Counted from the first letter of the stretch, positions 1 to 6,253 are shown. The stretch is 7,654 nucleotides of DNA from Verrucomicrobia bacterium UBA1412 (GCA_002305615.1 DBPU01000023.1:1-7654); one strand, 5' to 3'. The notes: generated from the letters alone by a model not told the origin. Made by a program: numbers and translations.

Positions 1-117
1 ACGCCGGCTTCCTGGCTGCGCAATCATCCCAATTGCTCTATCTTCGCCGACCGCGAAGCCGCTGCCCAGCTCTGGGCCGGCTCATCGCAAGCGCCTGCAC
101 CGATTCACCTGGATTAA
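1..117 (+). CDS. C-terminal fragment of an unrecognised protein
   Basis: Frame 1 is open from the window edge to a TAA at 115-117, giving the last 38 residues of a protein that begins outside the window. The peptide starts TPASWLRNHP and ends APAPIHLD. It contains a plausible amphipathic stretch (FADREAAAQLW) but no motif I can assign to a family. The codon choice (GCC, CTG, CGC, GAC-rich) matches the rnhC gene that follows 26 nt later on the same strand, which supports it being a real gene end. The next gene has no visible ribosome binding site, so read-through transcription from this gene is likely. The function is unknown. Confidence 0.5.
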   Translation, partial: TPASWLRNHPNCSIFADREAAAQLWAGSSQAPAPIHLD

Positions 118-143
118 TTTAACCCACTGCCCTCTCCTGCTCC

Positions 144-1124
144 ATGGCACAGCCGCAAAACCTCTATAGCTGCAAGCTGACCGAACCGCAGGCGGCTCGC
201 CTGGAAACGCTGCTGCGCCAGGGCAACTATGAGCCTTACGAGGTCGCTTTCGCAACCTGCGCAGCGCGCAAGGAGGGCCTCAATATCGTCCTTTATAAGA
301 GCCTGAAGCTGGTCATCCAGGGCAAGCGGACGGCTGAATTCGTGGAGTTCACTCTTGAGCCCGAAATCCTTCAGGAAGCCCGCATCGGCTACGAAGAGGA
401 GCTCCAGCCCGAGCGCTACCTTCCGCGCATCGGCGTGGATGAAAGCGGCAAAGGCGACTTCTTCGGCCCCCTCTGCGTGGCCGGCGTCTATGCCAATGAA
501 GCGGCCTTGCGCTCCTGGAAAAACGTAGGAATTCAGGACAGCAAGAACATCAAAAACGATCAGCAGATTTCCGTCCTGGCTCAGAAAATTCGCGAAACGC
601 CCGGTGTGGTCCAGAACGTGGTCGCCATCGGCAACGAGGCCTACAACCGCCTTCACACGAAAATGAAGACGGTCAACCAGGTGCTCGCCTGGGGACATGC
701 GCGCGTCATCGAGAACCTTCTGGAGCAATCCCTTCAGATGATCCCCCCTCCGGTAAAGGCGATCTCCGATCAATTTGCCGGCACCGCCGCCACCGTAGAG
801 CGGGCTCTGATGAAGCTGGGTCGTGCCCTGCCGCTGGTGCAGATGCATAAAGCTGAGAGCGATCTGGTCGTGGCAGCCGCCTCCATTCTCGCACGCGATG
901 AATTCGTCAAGCGCCTCAGAAAAATGGGCGATCAATACCAATTCACCTTCCCCAAAGGAGCCGTGCAGGTAATCCGCGCCGGCAAAGAATTCATTTCAAA
1001 GCATGGCAAAGAGGCCCTGCCGATGGTCGCCAAAATGCACTTTCGCACCTCCTATCAGGTACTGGGACTGCCGGTGCCCGAGCGCCCCGAATATCCTTTC
1101 AAAAACAGGCGCAATCCCTCATAA
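144..1124 (+). CDS. rnhC: Ribonuclease HIII
   Basis: This 326-residue protein is RNase HIII, which cuts the RNA strand of RNA-DNA hybrids and helps remove primers and R-loops in the cytoplasm. Residues 1-90 form the N-terminal substrate-binding extension that separates HIII from RNase HII. The catalytic RNase H fold starts at about residue 94. The signature VDESGKGDFFGPL begins at residue 98 and includes acidic D99 and E100. Further family-typical motifs are QDSKNI (131-136, with D132), ISDQF (D209), KAESDLVVAAASILARDEF (236-254, with E238 and D240) and MHFRTS near the C-terminus. The length is normal for the family. ATG at 144 is the only good start, because an in-frame TAA lies at 120-122 and no other start codon intervenes. 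The 14 bases before it are pyrimidine-rich with no Shine-Dalgarno sequence. The gene ends in tandem stops (TAA TAG). Confidence in the assignment is very high. Confidence 0.96.
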   Translation: MAQPQNLYSCKLTEPQAARLETLLRQGNYEPYEVAFATCAARKEGLNIVLYKSLKLVIQGKRTAEFVEFTLEPEILQEARIGYEEELQPERYLPRIGVDESGKGDFFGPLCVAGVYANEAALRSWKNVGIQDSKNIKNDQQISVLAQKIRETPGVVQNVVAIGNEAYNRLHTKMKTVNQVLAWGHARVIENLLEQSLQMIPPPVKAISDQFAGTAATVERALMKLGRALPLVQMHKAESDLVVAAASILARDEFVKRLRKMGDQYQFTFPKGAVQVIRAGKEFISKHGKEALPMVAKMHFRTSYQVLGLPVPERPEYPFKNRRNPS

Positions 1125-1141
1125 TAGAGACGTTGGGGGAT

Positions 1142-1606
1142 ATGATTGTCCGCATTCTCATAGATGGTTACAACCTGCTGCACGCCTGGAAGCACCTGGC
1201 CGCCGGCAGTGAACGCTATTCCCAGACCGCCCGTGAAGAGCTTATCAAGGTCCTGAGGCGTTATGCCGATACTTCAGCTACTCCGGTCACGGTCGTCTTT
1301 GACGGACGGGCCGAGAGCCTCCAGCCGGAGCGGACTCCGGATTCCGAAGAAAACCTGGAGATTCTCTACACGCCCTGCCGGAAATCGGCGGATGAGGTCA
1401 TTGAGCGGGCCGCTATTCTCTACCAGCGTTACGGGGAAGTCATGGCCGTCACCAACGATACTTCCATCCGGGATCTGGTCATCGGCAACGGCGGCGTGGT
1501 CGCCTCCTGTGATAACTTTCTTCTGAGCCTTCAGGATACCTGCCACGAAATGGGCCTCAAGCTTAAGTACTACAACTGGGATACCAATAACCGCTTCAAG
1601 CGCTGA
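1142..1606 (+). CDS. YacP-like NYN (PIN-fold) domain RNase
   Basis: This is a 154-residue single-domain protein of the NYN/PIN-like nuclease superfamily, YacP type. The Bacillus subtilis member, Rae1, is a ribosome-associated endoribonuclease; the same role here is only an inference. Visible family marks are the opening strand and acidic residue ILIDGYNLLHAW (D8), the second strand VVFDGRAE (D54), the helix SADEVIERAA (D84, E85) and VTNDTSIRD (D106). These give the cluster of acidic residues expected to hold the metal ion. I prefer ATG 1142 because it yields the usual short start before the first strand. An in-frame TTG at 1133 would add three residues. The run of G at 1135-1139 is too close to ATG 1142 for a normal ribosome binding site, so the start is not settled. 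The gene lies 17 nt after rnhC and is probably co-transcribed with it. Confidence 0.9.
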   Translation: MIVRILIDGYNLLHAWKHLAAGSERYSQTAREELIKVLRRYADTSATPVTVVFDGRAESLQPERTPDSEENLEILYTPCRKSADEVIERAAILYQRYGEVMAVTNDTSIRDLVIGNGGVVASCDNFLLSLQDTCHEMGLKLKYYNWDTNNRFKR

Positions 1607-1639
1607 GGGCCGGTTATCATTTCAGCCGTGATGTTCTCC

Positions 1640-1668
1640 TTTACTCTGAGCGAAAAATGCGGTTAACT
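1640..1668 (+). promoter_or_regulatory. Candidate sigma-70-type promoter for argG
   Basis: TTTACT at 1640-1645 and TTAACT at 1663-1668 are separated by 17 nt and would start transcription about 18 nt before argG. The -35 matches consensus at 4 of 6 positions and the -10 at 3 of 6. It is the best candidate in the 86-nt gap but weak. I see no ARG-box-like operator. Confidence 0.25.
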
Positions 1669-1692
1669 GGGGCTCGCTTTGACTGAGGCACT

Positions 1693-2922
1693 ATGAAAAT
1701 TGTTTTAGCATATTCTGGCGGGCTCGACACTTCCGTATTACTTTCCTGGATCAAGGAAAAATACAGCGCCGAGATGGTAGCTTTCTGTGCGAATGTCGGA
1801 CAGGAAGAAGAGTTGGACGGGTTGGAGGAAAAAGCTCTGCGCACAGGGGCCTCCAAGCTTTACGTGGATGACTTGTCCGAGGAATTTGCCCGGGATTTCA
1901 TCTTCCCGATGGTTCAGGCCGGTGCGATTTACGAAGGCCAATACTATCTGGGCACCAGCATCGCGCGGCCGCTGATTGCCAAGCGCATGGTGGAAATCGC
2001 CCGCGCCGAGCGTGCGGATGCCGTCGCCCACGGCGCTACGGGCAAAGGTAACGATCAGGTCCGCTTTGAACTCACAGCCGCGTCTCTGGCTCCGGACCTG
2101 CAGGTGATCGCCCCCTGGCGCGATGAATCCTTCCGTGCCACTTTCCCCGGCCGCAAGGAGATGATTGATTACTGCATTGAGAAGAAAATCCCCGTGGAAG
2201 CTTCTGCCAAGAAGCCCTACTCCATGGACCGCAACCTGCTCCATATCTCTTATGAAGCCGGCATCATGGAAGACCCCTGGATGGATGCCTTCTCTCCTGA
2301 GAACAAGGCCATGTTCAAGCTCAGTGTCTCCCCGGAAGATGCTCCGGACAGTCCCGAATATGTGGAGCTGGATTTCGAAAAGGGACTCTGCGTAGCCGTC
2401 AACGGCCAGAAGATGACCCCGCTCAAGGTGATGCAGACTTTGAATAAATTAGGCGGCAAGCACGGTGTGGGCCGCGTGGATATGGTCGAGAATCGCTATG
2501 TGGGTATGAAATCCCGCGGCGTTTATGAGACCCCGGGTGGAGCCATCCTGATGTTCGCCCATCGCCAGATGGAGAGTCTGACCATGGACCGCGAAGTGAT
2601 GCACCTGCGCGACAGCCTCATTCCCAAATATGCAGAGCTGGTCTATAACGGCTACTGGTATGCACCCGAGCGCTTTGCCCTCCAGGCACTGGTCACAGAG
2701 AGCCAGCGCAATGTATCAGGCACGGTTCGCGTGAAGCTTTACAAGGGCAACATTATGATTGCCGGACGTAAATCGGCCCTGAGCCTTTACAATCCGAATA
2801 TCGCGACGATGGAAGCCGACCCAACTCAGGCCTACAATCAGGATGACGCCAGCGGCTTTATCCGCCTGAACGCTCTGCGTCTCAAAGTGGCCTCTCATGT
2901 ACATGGGCCTCTTATGAAATAG
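1693..2922 (+). CDS. argG: Argininosuccinate synthase
   Basis: This 409-residue enzyme joins citrulline and aspartate, using ATP, to make argininosuccinate, the penultimate step of arginine biosynthesis in the cytoplasm. The N-terminal ATP-pyrophosphatase P-loop AYSGGLDTS is at residues 6-14. The citrulline/aspartate-binding motif HGATGKGNDQVRFE is at 113-126. The segment YSMDRNLLHISYEAG (176-190), typical of the synthetase domain, is intact, and the C-terminal multimerisation region is complete. The length is typical of the bacterial enzyme. ATG 1693 is preceded by TGAGG at 1684-1688, a good ribosome binding site, and the protein begins directly with the first strand. No other arginine gene is present: the neighbours are an RNase gene upstream and a convergent STAS gene downstream, so it seems to be a single-gene unit ending at the hairpins at 2936-2995. 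Confidence 0.98.
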   Translation: MKIVLAYSGGLDTSVLLSWIKEKYSAEMVAFCANVGQEEELDGLEEKALRTGASKLYVDDLSEEFARDFIFPMVQAGAIYEGQYYLGTSIARPLIAKRMVEIARAERADAVAHGATGKGNDQVRFELTAASLAPDLQVIAPWRDESFRATFPGRKEMIDYCIEKKIPVEASAKKPYSMDRNLLHISYEAGIMEDPWMDAFSPENKAMFKLSVSPEDAPDSPEYVELDFEKGLCVAVNGQKMTPLKVMQTLNKLGGKHGVGRVDMVENRYVGMKSRGVYETPGGAILMFAHRQMESLTMDREVMHLRDSLIPKYAELVYNGYWYAPERFALQALVTESQRNVSGTVRVKLYKGNIMIAGRKSALSLYNPNIATMEADPTQAYNQDDASGFIRLNALRLKVASHVHGPLMK

Positions 2923-2935
2923 CGGAACCTCGAAG

Positions 2936-2952
2936 CCGCCTCGTAAAGGCGG
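2936..2952. terminator. Short hairpin after argG
   Basis: CCGCCT (2936-2941) pairs with AGGCGG (2947-2952) around a 5-nt loop, 14 nt after the argG stop. No T-run follows on the plus strand, so alone it is not a classical terminator. It may stabilise the argG 3' end or assist the larger hairpin just downstream. Confidence 0.4.
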
Positions 2953-2961
2953 TATAGAGAA

Positions 2962-2995
2962 AAACCCCGGCGGGCTTATCGGTCCACCGGGGTTT
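2962..2995. terminator. Bidirectional intrinsic terminator between argG and the convergent STAS gene
   Basis: AAACCCCGG (2962-2970) is the exact reverse complement of CCGGGGTTT (2987-2995), with a 16-nt loop. On the plus strand the stem ends in TTT, serving argG. On the minus strand it ends in GGGGTTTTTCTC, a better T-tract, which would stop transcripts of the STAS gene that ends at 3034. The site lies exactly between two convergent genes, where a shared terminator is expected. Confidence 0.75.
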
Positions 2996-3033
2996 CTCAT
3001 TTACGGATTGATTCATCCGTTTCTCAATATGAT

Positions 3034-3390
3034 TTATTCTCCTTCAGCAACAGTATCACTCTTGAGGAACTCGATCGCTGCGTCGAGTGAATCAAAAATG
3101 TCAAAAATCTTGTTAGCTCGGGTAATCTCAAAAACCAGTTTGGGCTTGGGCTGTAAAACGGCCAGGGCCAGTTTCCCTCCGCGAGCTTTAAAATCCTTGT
3201 AAAATCTCACGATCAAACCCAGCCCCGTACTATCCAGATATTCCAGGGTAGAGCAGTCAAAAACAATCTTGTCGGATTTGGTGAGGAGCCCGCTCATCTC
3301 AGACTTAAAGAGCCCTTCAGTGGCAGCCGTCAAACGACCCTCCACCGACACCACCAGAGTACCATTAACCTCTTTATCTGCAATTTTCAT
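3034..3390 (-). CDS. STAS-domain protein, anti-sigma-factor antagonist type
   Basis: This 118-residue single-domain protein belongs to the SpoIIAA/RsbV-type STAS family, in which a small cytoplasmic protein binds an anti-sigma factor or other partner when unphosphorylated. The order of elements is typical: an N-terminal strand pair (VNGTLVVSVEGRLTAAT, 8-24), strand KIVFDCSTLEYLDSTGLGLI (41-60), then strand KLALAVL and the helix near NKIFDIFDSL. S54 in the DSTG motif aligns with the serine phosphorylated in SpoIIAA. The ribosome binding site is poor: AGGA lies 13 nt before the ATG. The gene follows the sigma/anti-sigma/secreted-protein cluster on the same strand after a 135-nt gap. No serine kinase of the SpoIIAB/RsbW type and no PP2C phosphatase is present, so its partner is unknown. 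It could equally serve a non-sigma role, as many STAS proteins do. Confidence 0.93.
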   Translation of the reverse strand: MKIADKEVNGTLVVSVEGRLTAATEGLFKSEMSGLLTKSDKIVFDCSTLEYLDSTGLGLIVRFYKDFKARGGKLALAVLQPKPKLVFEITRANKIFDIFDSLDAAIEFLKSDTVAEGE

Positions 3391-3525
3391 AGCCAGGCGG
3401 CGTTCCTAAAAAAGAACGTAACTAATAAGTAGCACGGAGGTTGTTACCTGGCAAGCACATTTAAAGACATTTCCAAACTAAAAGCATTCTTTCTGTCTGT
3501 TCGGGACGAATTATAAAGAAAGGGA

Positions 3526-4170
3526 CTACTTCTTTTCTTCCGCTTTTACCGGGGCCTGATCTTTTTCTTTTTTCTGCCCTTTGAGCTCTAATTCCTTTTT
3601 GAGAGCCGCCTCTTTTTCGCCCGTGGGATCGTCGTCAACGCTGATCAGGACGCACCAGAATTCGGCCGTAGATTCGGTTTTACCGGCAATGGATTGAGGT
3701 TTCTTGGGGGTAATCCTGGCCTTCTTTTTGACCACCATTTTATCTTTGCCGTAGAGCTTCACTTCCACGACCTCGTCTTCAACCTTGCTGATTTTGATCT
3801 CGCAATGCTTGCTCATGACGACTGAATATTCTTTGGGCTCCTTCAGGTCGACCTTTTTGCAACTGATCTCGTAGTAATAGTTCCACTTCAGGAATTCACC
3901 CAGCCGCTTCTTGACGGCGGGTTCCACCTCTTTAAACTTGCCCTTGAGATGCTCAACATCGTTGATATTGGTATCCGTACCCCAGATCAACTGCAGCTTG
4001 AGAGGGAAGACCGGATTGATATTCTTCTCCTCTTGAGGCTTCTTGGCTTCCTGAGCCTCTTCAGGCTCCTCGGCACAAAGATTCGAGTAATGAGCTGAAC
4101 CGCATAAAAGCAGTGTTCCCAAGACGAAGACAGCGAGCCTCCGACAAAGCTTGACCCATAACATATTCAT
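3526..4170 (-). CDS. Secreted protein of unknown function encoded after a sigma/anti-sigma pair
   Basis: This 214-residue protein starts with a Sec signal peptide: basic residues KLCRR, then a hydrophobic core at about 12-23 (LAVFVLGTLLLC). Cleavage is plausible after SA at 26 or after NLCA at 33; LLLC is not a good lipobox. An acidic linker (34-49) leads to a core domain at about 55-177 opening with LKLQLIWGTD and holding C104, C123 and C173. The tail from 185 is very rich in Lys and Glu and may be helical. I associate the LIWGT-type core with secreted proteins of verrucomicrobial genomes, from memory and with moderate certainty; I know of no assigned function. ATG 4170 is chosen because GGAAG lies 8 nt before it and the signal peptide follows at once. 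A longer frame to 4350 would overlap the anti-sigma gene and bury the signal peptide. The gap to the anti-sigma stop is 19 nt, so the genes are probably one operon. Confidence 0.85.
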   Translation of the reverse strand: MNMLWVKLCRRLAVFVLGTLLLCGSAHYSNLCAEEPEEAQEAKKPQEEKNINPVFPLKLQLIWGTDTNINDVEHLKGKFKEVEPAVKKRLGEFLKWNYYYEISCKKVDLKEPKEYSVVMSKHCEIKISKVEDEVVEVKLYGKDKMVVKKKARITPKKPQSIAGKTESTAEFWCVLISVDDDPTGEKEAALKKELELKGQKKEKDQAPVKAEEKK

Positions 4171-4189
4171 TTTCAATTCTTCCAAGTAA

Positions 4190-4720
4190 TTAAGTCTCTG
4201 ATGTAAAATCCTGCAAGGGGCTACTATAGGTGATCCACTCGATGCAAATCGTATCGCTCTCCAAGGTCGTGGCGGAAACTCCCGCGCTGGTCTCCACTTC
4301 GTTGTAGCTCTGACCATAGGAGGATTGCCGGCCATGTTGCCCGCTTTCATAGAAAACCAGAAAGCCCATCACGAGGCAGGCCGCCATGGCAGGAGCCCAG
4401 AAGCGGCGAGCGTGAGCCAGGCGACGCCAGAGCTCAACCTTCTGAGGCACATTTTGCAAAGTATCTTTTTGAGCTGCAGAGCGATTCAATTTCTGCGCAA
4501 TACCCTCCCAGTAAACCTCCTGCGTTACGGGAACCGGCATCGGCTCAGCCACGAAAACGCTCTTCATAAGCTCCGAAATCTGCTCCTGCTCGAGATACTC
4601 CTTTGCCAGCTCCCCATCTGCATTCAATAATGCCTGAACCTCGTCGATTTCCTGAGGGCTCAGGTGCCCATCAGATAAGCGAACGATTTTCTCTATTTCT
4701 TTTTCATTCAAGGGGTTCAT
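4190..4720 (-). CDS. Probable membrane-anchored anti-sigma factor
   Basis: This 176-residue protein has the layout of an anti-sigma factor. A cytoplasmic helical N-terminus carries the typical pattern IVRLSDGHLSPQEIDEVQ (12-29). A basic stretch RRLAHARR precedes a single transmembrane helix at about 108-124. A short outer segment of roughly 50 residues ends at 176. It has no HxxxCxxC zinc motif (the only cysteines are C115 in the membrane segment and C159), so it is not of the zinc-binding class. The main support is position: its ATG overlaps the sigma-factor stop in ATGA, with TGAGGA 6 nt upstream as ribosome binding site, implying coupled translation and roughly equal amounts. The expected role is to hold the sigma factor at the membrane until an envelope signal releases it. 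Sequence similarity to a named family is weak, so the role is inferred mainly from architecture and context. Confidence 0.8.
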   Translation of the reverse strand: MNPLNEKEIEKIVRLSDGHLSPQEIDEVQALLNADGELAKEYLEQEQISELMKSVFVAEPMPVPVTQEVYWEGIAQKLNRSAAQKDTLQNVPQKVELWRRLAHARRFWAPAMAACLVMGFLVFYESGQHGRQSSYGQSYNEVETSAGVSATTLESDTICIEWITYSSPLQDFTSET

Positions 4721-5337
4721 AGGACATCCTCAATATTCATGCCGCGTTTTTCCAAAATACTCTTAATAATCTTCCCCAAAGCTTTCTTTCCGTAAAAGAG
4801 CCGGGACATCACCGTTCCGATGGAGCAACCCATCTCCCGAGCGATCTCTTTGTATTCCAGCTGCTTCACGTACATATACTCCAGGACGGTTCTCTGCTCG
4901 TCGGATAATTGATCCAGAGCTTCCAGGATCAGAACTTTGCGCTCTGCCTGGTCGAGTTCCTGTTGTGGGTCCATCTCCACCACCGGGGTCCAGCTGCCTT
5001 CGCCGGATTTCTCGGTCAATTCTTCGATGGAATCCTCCGCCGGGCGTCTTTGCCTTTTGCGGTGATAATCCAGGCAGACATTGATCGCGATCCGGGTAAC
5101 CCAAGTCGTGAAGGGGGAATCCCCCTGGAACTGGTAAAGACGCGTCCAAGCCTTTACCCACACATCTTGAGAAAGATCCAGTGCTTCATCGGGGTTGGAC
5201 AGCATTTTATAAACCTGCCCATAGACCCTGTCGCGATGGCGCCTGACCAGCTCTCCGAAAGCGGCTTGATCGCCTTCCTGGGAGAGGCGGATCAGCTCAG
5301 CATCACCTAGCGAAGTATAATCAACTTCTCCAGTCAT
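4717..5337 (-). CDS. ECF-type RNA polymerase sigma factor (RpoE-like)
   Basis: This 206-residue protein has only the two domains kept in extracytoplasmic-function sigma factors. Region 2 covers about 26-98: AFGELVRRHRDRVYG, then DLSQDVWVKAW (54-64), then FTTWVTRIAINVCLDYHRKR (76-95), for core polymerase and -10 binding. An acidic, variable linker (99-132) follows. Region 4 (about 136-190) contains LDQLSDEQRTVLEYMYV and the helix-turn-helix LEYKEIAREMGCSIGTVMSR (160-179), which reads the -35 element. No extra C-terminal domain is present. ATG 5337 has AGG only one base upstream, so its ribosome binding site is not convincing. The gene lies 65 nt after hisB on the same strand. I find no clear GGAAC-type ECF promoter in that gap, so it may be read from the hisB promoter or from one I cannot recognise. 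The ECF group and target genes cannot be assigned by eye. Confidence 0.96.
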   Translation of the reverse strand: MTGEVDYTSLGDAELIRLSQEGDQAAFGELVRRHRDRVYGQVYKMLSNPDEALDLSQDVWVKAWTRLYQFQGDSPFTTWVTRIAINVCLDYHRKRQRRPAEDSIEELTEKSGEGSWTPVVEMDPQQELDQAERKVLILEALDQLSDEQRTVLEYMYVKQLEYKEIAREMGCSIGTVMSRLFYGKKALGKIIKSILEKRGMNIEDVL

Positions 5338-5402
5338 ACCTTTTGACGCTTTCTTGTGTTGGTTTATTCACTTTACCGGGATTCAGTGCTGTTTCTCTTG
5401 AA

Positions 5403-6062
5403 TCAGAGCTTTCCTTTGGTGGTGGGCAGATCGCTTCCACGGCGCGGATCGCGTTGGCAGGCCGAGTCGACTGCTCGTGCCCAGGCCTTGAAGAGGCCCT
5501 CCACAATATGGTGCGGCTCTTGCCCATAGAGAAGCTCCAGATGGAGATTGCACCGTGCTTCATTGGTGAAAGCCTGGAAGAATTCCCGGGCCAGACCGAA
5601 GCGGAAAGAAGAAGACATATCCTGGTTCTGCTCTTCGAGCGTCACCTTGCGCATCGCCTGGTCATCGAGTCCGCGGTAGACCAGATAGGGACGCCCGCCA
5701 AAATCGATCACGCAGCGGACGAGGCACTCATCCATAGGCAGATAAGCCTCTCCTGTAAAGGGGTTGCGAGGATCAAAACCGGTGCCGTAGCGGCGCAGCC
5801 CGGCCTTATCGCCGAGAGCTTCCAGAAATGCCTGACCCAGCGCCAGACCGCAATCCTCCACCGTATGATGGGCATCGACCTCTATATCTCCCTTGCAATG
5901 AAGCTCCAGGTCCACCATGGAGTGCTTGGAAAAGAGGGTAAGCATGTGATCAAAGAAGGCAATCCCCGTCTTCACGGTCGATTTACCCGTCCCGTCCAGA
6001 TTCAGCTCAAGGCTGATATCGGTCTCCTTAGTCGTTCGTTTAACTACAGCTGATCTCTTCAA
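5403..6062 (-). CDS. hisB: Imidazoleglycerol-phosphate dehydratase (with two insertions)
   Basis: This enzyme dehydrates imidazole glycerol phosphate to imidazole acetol phosphate in histidine biosynthesis, as a metal-dependent multimer in the cytoplasm. FFDHML (36-41), DAHHTVEDCGLALG (63-76), YGQEPHHIVEGLFKA (179-193) and the C-terminal DPRRGSDLPTTKG are all intact, so the metal-binding His and Glu residues are present and activity is expected. It is the monofunctional type, with no phosphatase domain. The length of 219 residues exceeds the usual roughly 195 because of two insertions: one at about 94-105 between RRYG and AYLPMDE, and one at about 131-153 between GRPYLVY and FGLAREFF. The only available start is TTG at 6062, since a stop lies shortly upstream and there is no ATG or GTG nearby; it has no Shine-Dalgarno sequence. 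No other his gene is in the window. Confidence 0.95.
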   Translation of the reverse strand: MKRSAVVKRTTKETDISLELNLDGTGKSTVKTGIAFFDHMLTLFSKHSMVDLELHCKGDIEVDAHHTVEDCGLALGQAFLEALGDKAGLRRYGTGFDPRNPFTGEAYLPMDECLVRCVIDFGGRPYLVYRGLDDQAMRKVTLEEQNQDMSSSFRFGLAREFFQAFTNEARCNLHLELLYGQEPHHIVEGLFKAWARAVDSACQRDPRRGSDLPTTKGKL

Positions 6063-6074
6063 CGTGGAGAGGAT

Positions 6075-6102
6075 GATATATCAGAAAGAAACTCTTTTCC
6101 AA
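6075..6102 (-). promoter_or_regulatory. Candidate extended -10 promoter for hisB
   Basis: On the minus strand, TTGGAA (6102-6097) and TATATC (6080-6075) lie 16 nt apart, and TATATC is preceded by TGA, forming an extended -10 (TGnTATA). Each hexamer matches consensus at 4 of 6. Transcription would begin only about 6 nt before the TTG start, giving an almost leaderless mRNA, which agrees with the missing ribosome binding site. Confidence 0.33.
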
Positions 6103-6106
6103 GCGC

Positions 6107-6127
6107 AAAAAAGAGGCCCGGCCTCTT
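6107..6127 (-). terminator. Intrinsic-terminator-like hairpin upstream of hisB
   Basis: Read on the minus strand, AAGAGGC, loop CGG and GCCTCTT are followed by further T residues, giving six T in a row and then GCGC. This is a compact terminator shape (7-bp stem, 3-nt loop, U-tract) ending 45 nt before the hisB start. No minus-strand gene precedes it in the window; the next gene to the right, the kinase, is on the plus strand. It may therefore insulate hisB from antisense transcription, or act as an attenuator in a hisB leader. On the plus strand it has no T-run. Confidence 0.6.
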
Positions 6128-6253
6128 CGGGATAAAGGTGTTATAGTCTGCGGCTTTTTTAATCACCGCAAATGAATACAAAAGTGGCCTTGAAGGGTTC
6201 GATTTTTCTGGATAAGAGAGAGTTCCAGAAGTAGAATGGGGCACGTTATCTTC

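Noticed and set aside
114..941. A 275-codon minus-strand open frame opposite rnhC.
   Set aside because: It is antisense to a gene with unmistakable RNase HIII motifs, has no recognisable domain, and long antisense frames are common in GC-rich coding DNA.
1602..1626. GCTGA/TCAGC inverted repeat at the end of the YacP-like gene, considered as a terminator.
   Set aside because: The 5-bp stem with a 15-nt loop and no T-run is too weak.
3401..3418. Small inverted repeat CGTTC/GAACG with an A-rich loop just upstream of the STAS start.
   Set aside because: A 5-bp stem with an 8-nt loop is expected by chance; the T-run is in the loop, so it is not a terminator. An operator cannot be excluded but there is no support.
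3391..3525. The 135-nt gap between the secreted-protein and STAS genes, searched for a promoter or terminator.
   Set aside because: It is AT-rich, but I found no well-spaced promoter hexamers and no stable stem followed by a T-run; a TTGCCA-like -35 has no adequate -10.
4171..4350. N-terminal extension of the secreted protein by 60 residues to an ATG at 4350.
   Set aside because: It would lie wholly over the anti-sigma gene in another frame, has low-quality Arg/Pro-rich sequence, and would place the signal peptide internally; ATG 4170 has a good ribosome binding site.
5338..5402. Search for an autoregulatory ECF promoter (GGAAC-type -35 with a spaced -10) ahead of the sigma gene.
   Set aside because: No convincing element is present in the 65-nt gap on the minus strand.
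5343..6053. A 236-codon plus-strand open frame opposite hisB.
   Set aside because: hisB is certain by its motifs; this is its antisense shadow.
6059..6244. A 61-codon minus-strand frame across the hisB upstream region, considered as a histidine leader peptide.
   Set aside because: It has a single His codon, no run of His, no ribosome binding site, and runs through the terminator hairpin; it looks like chance.
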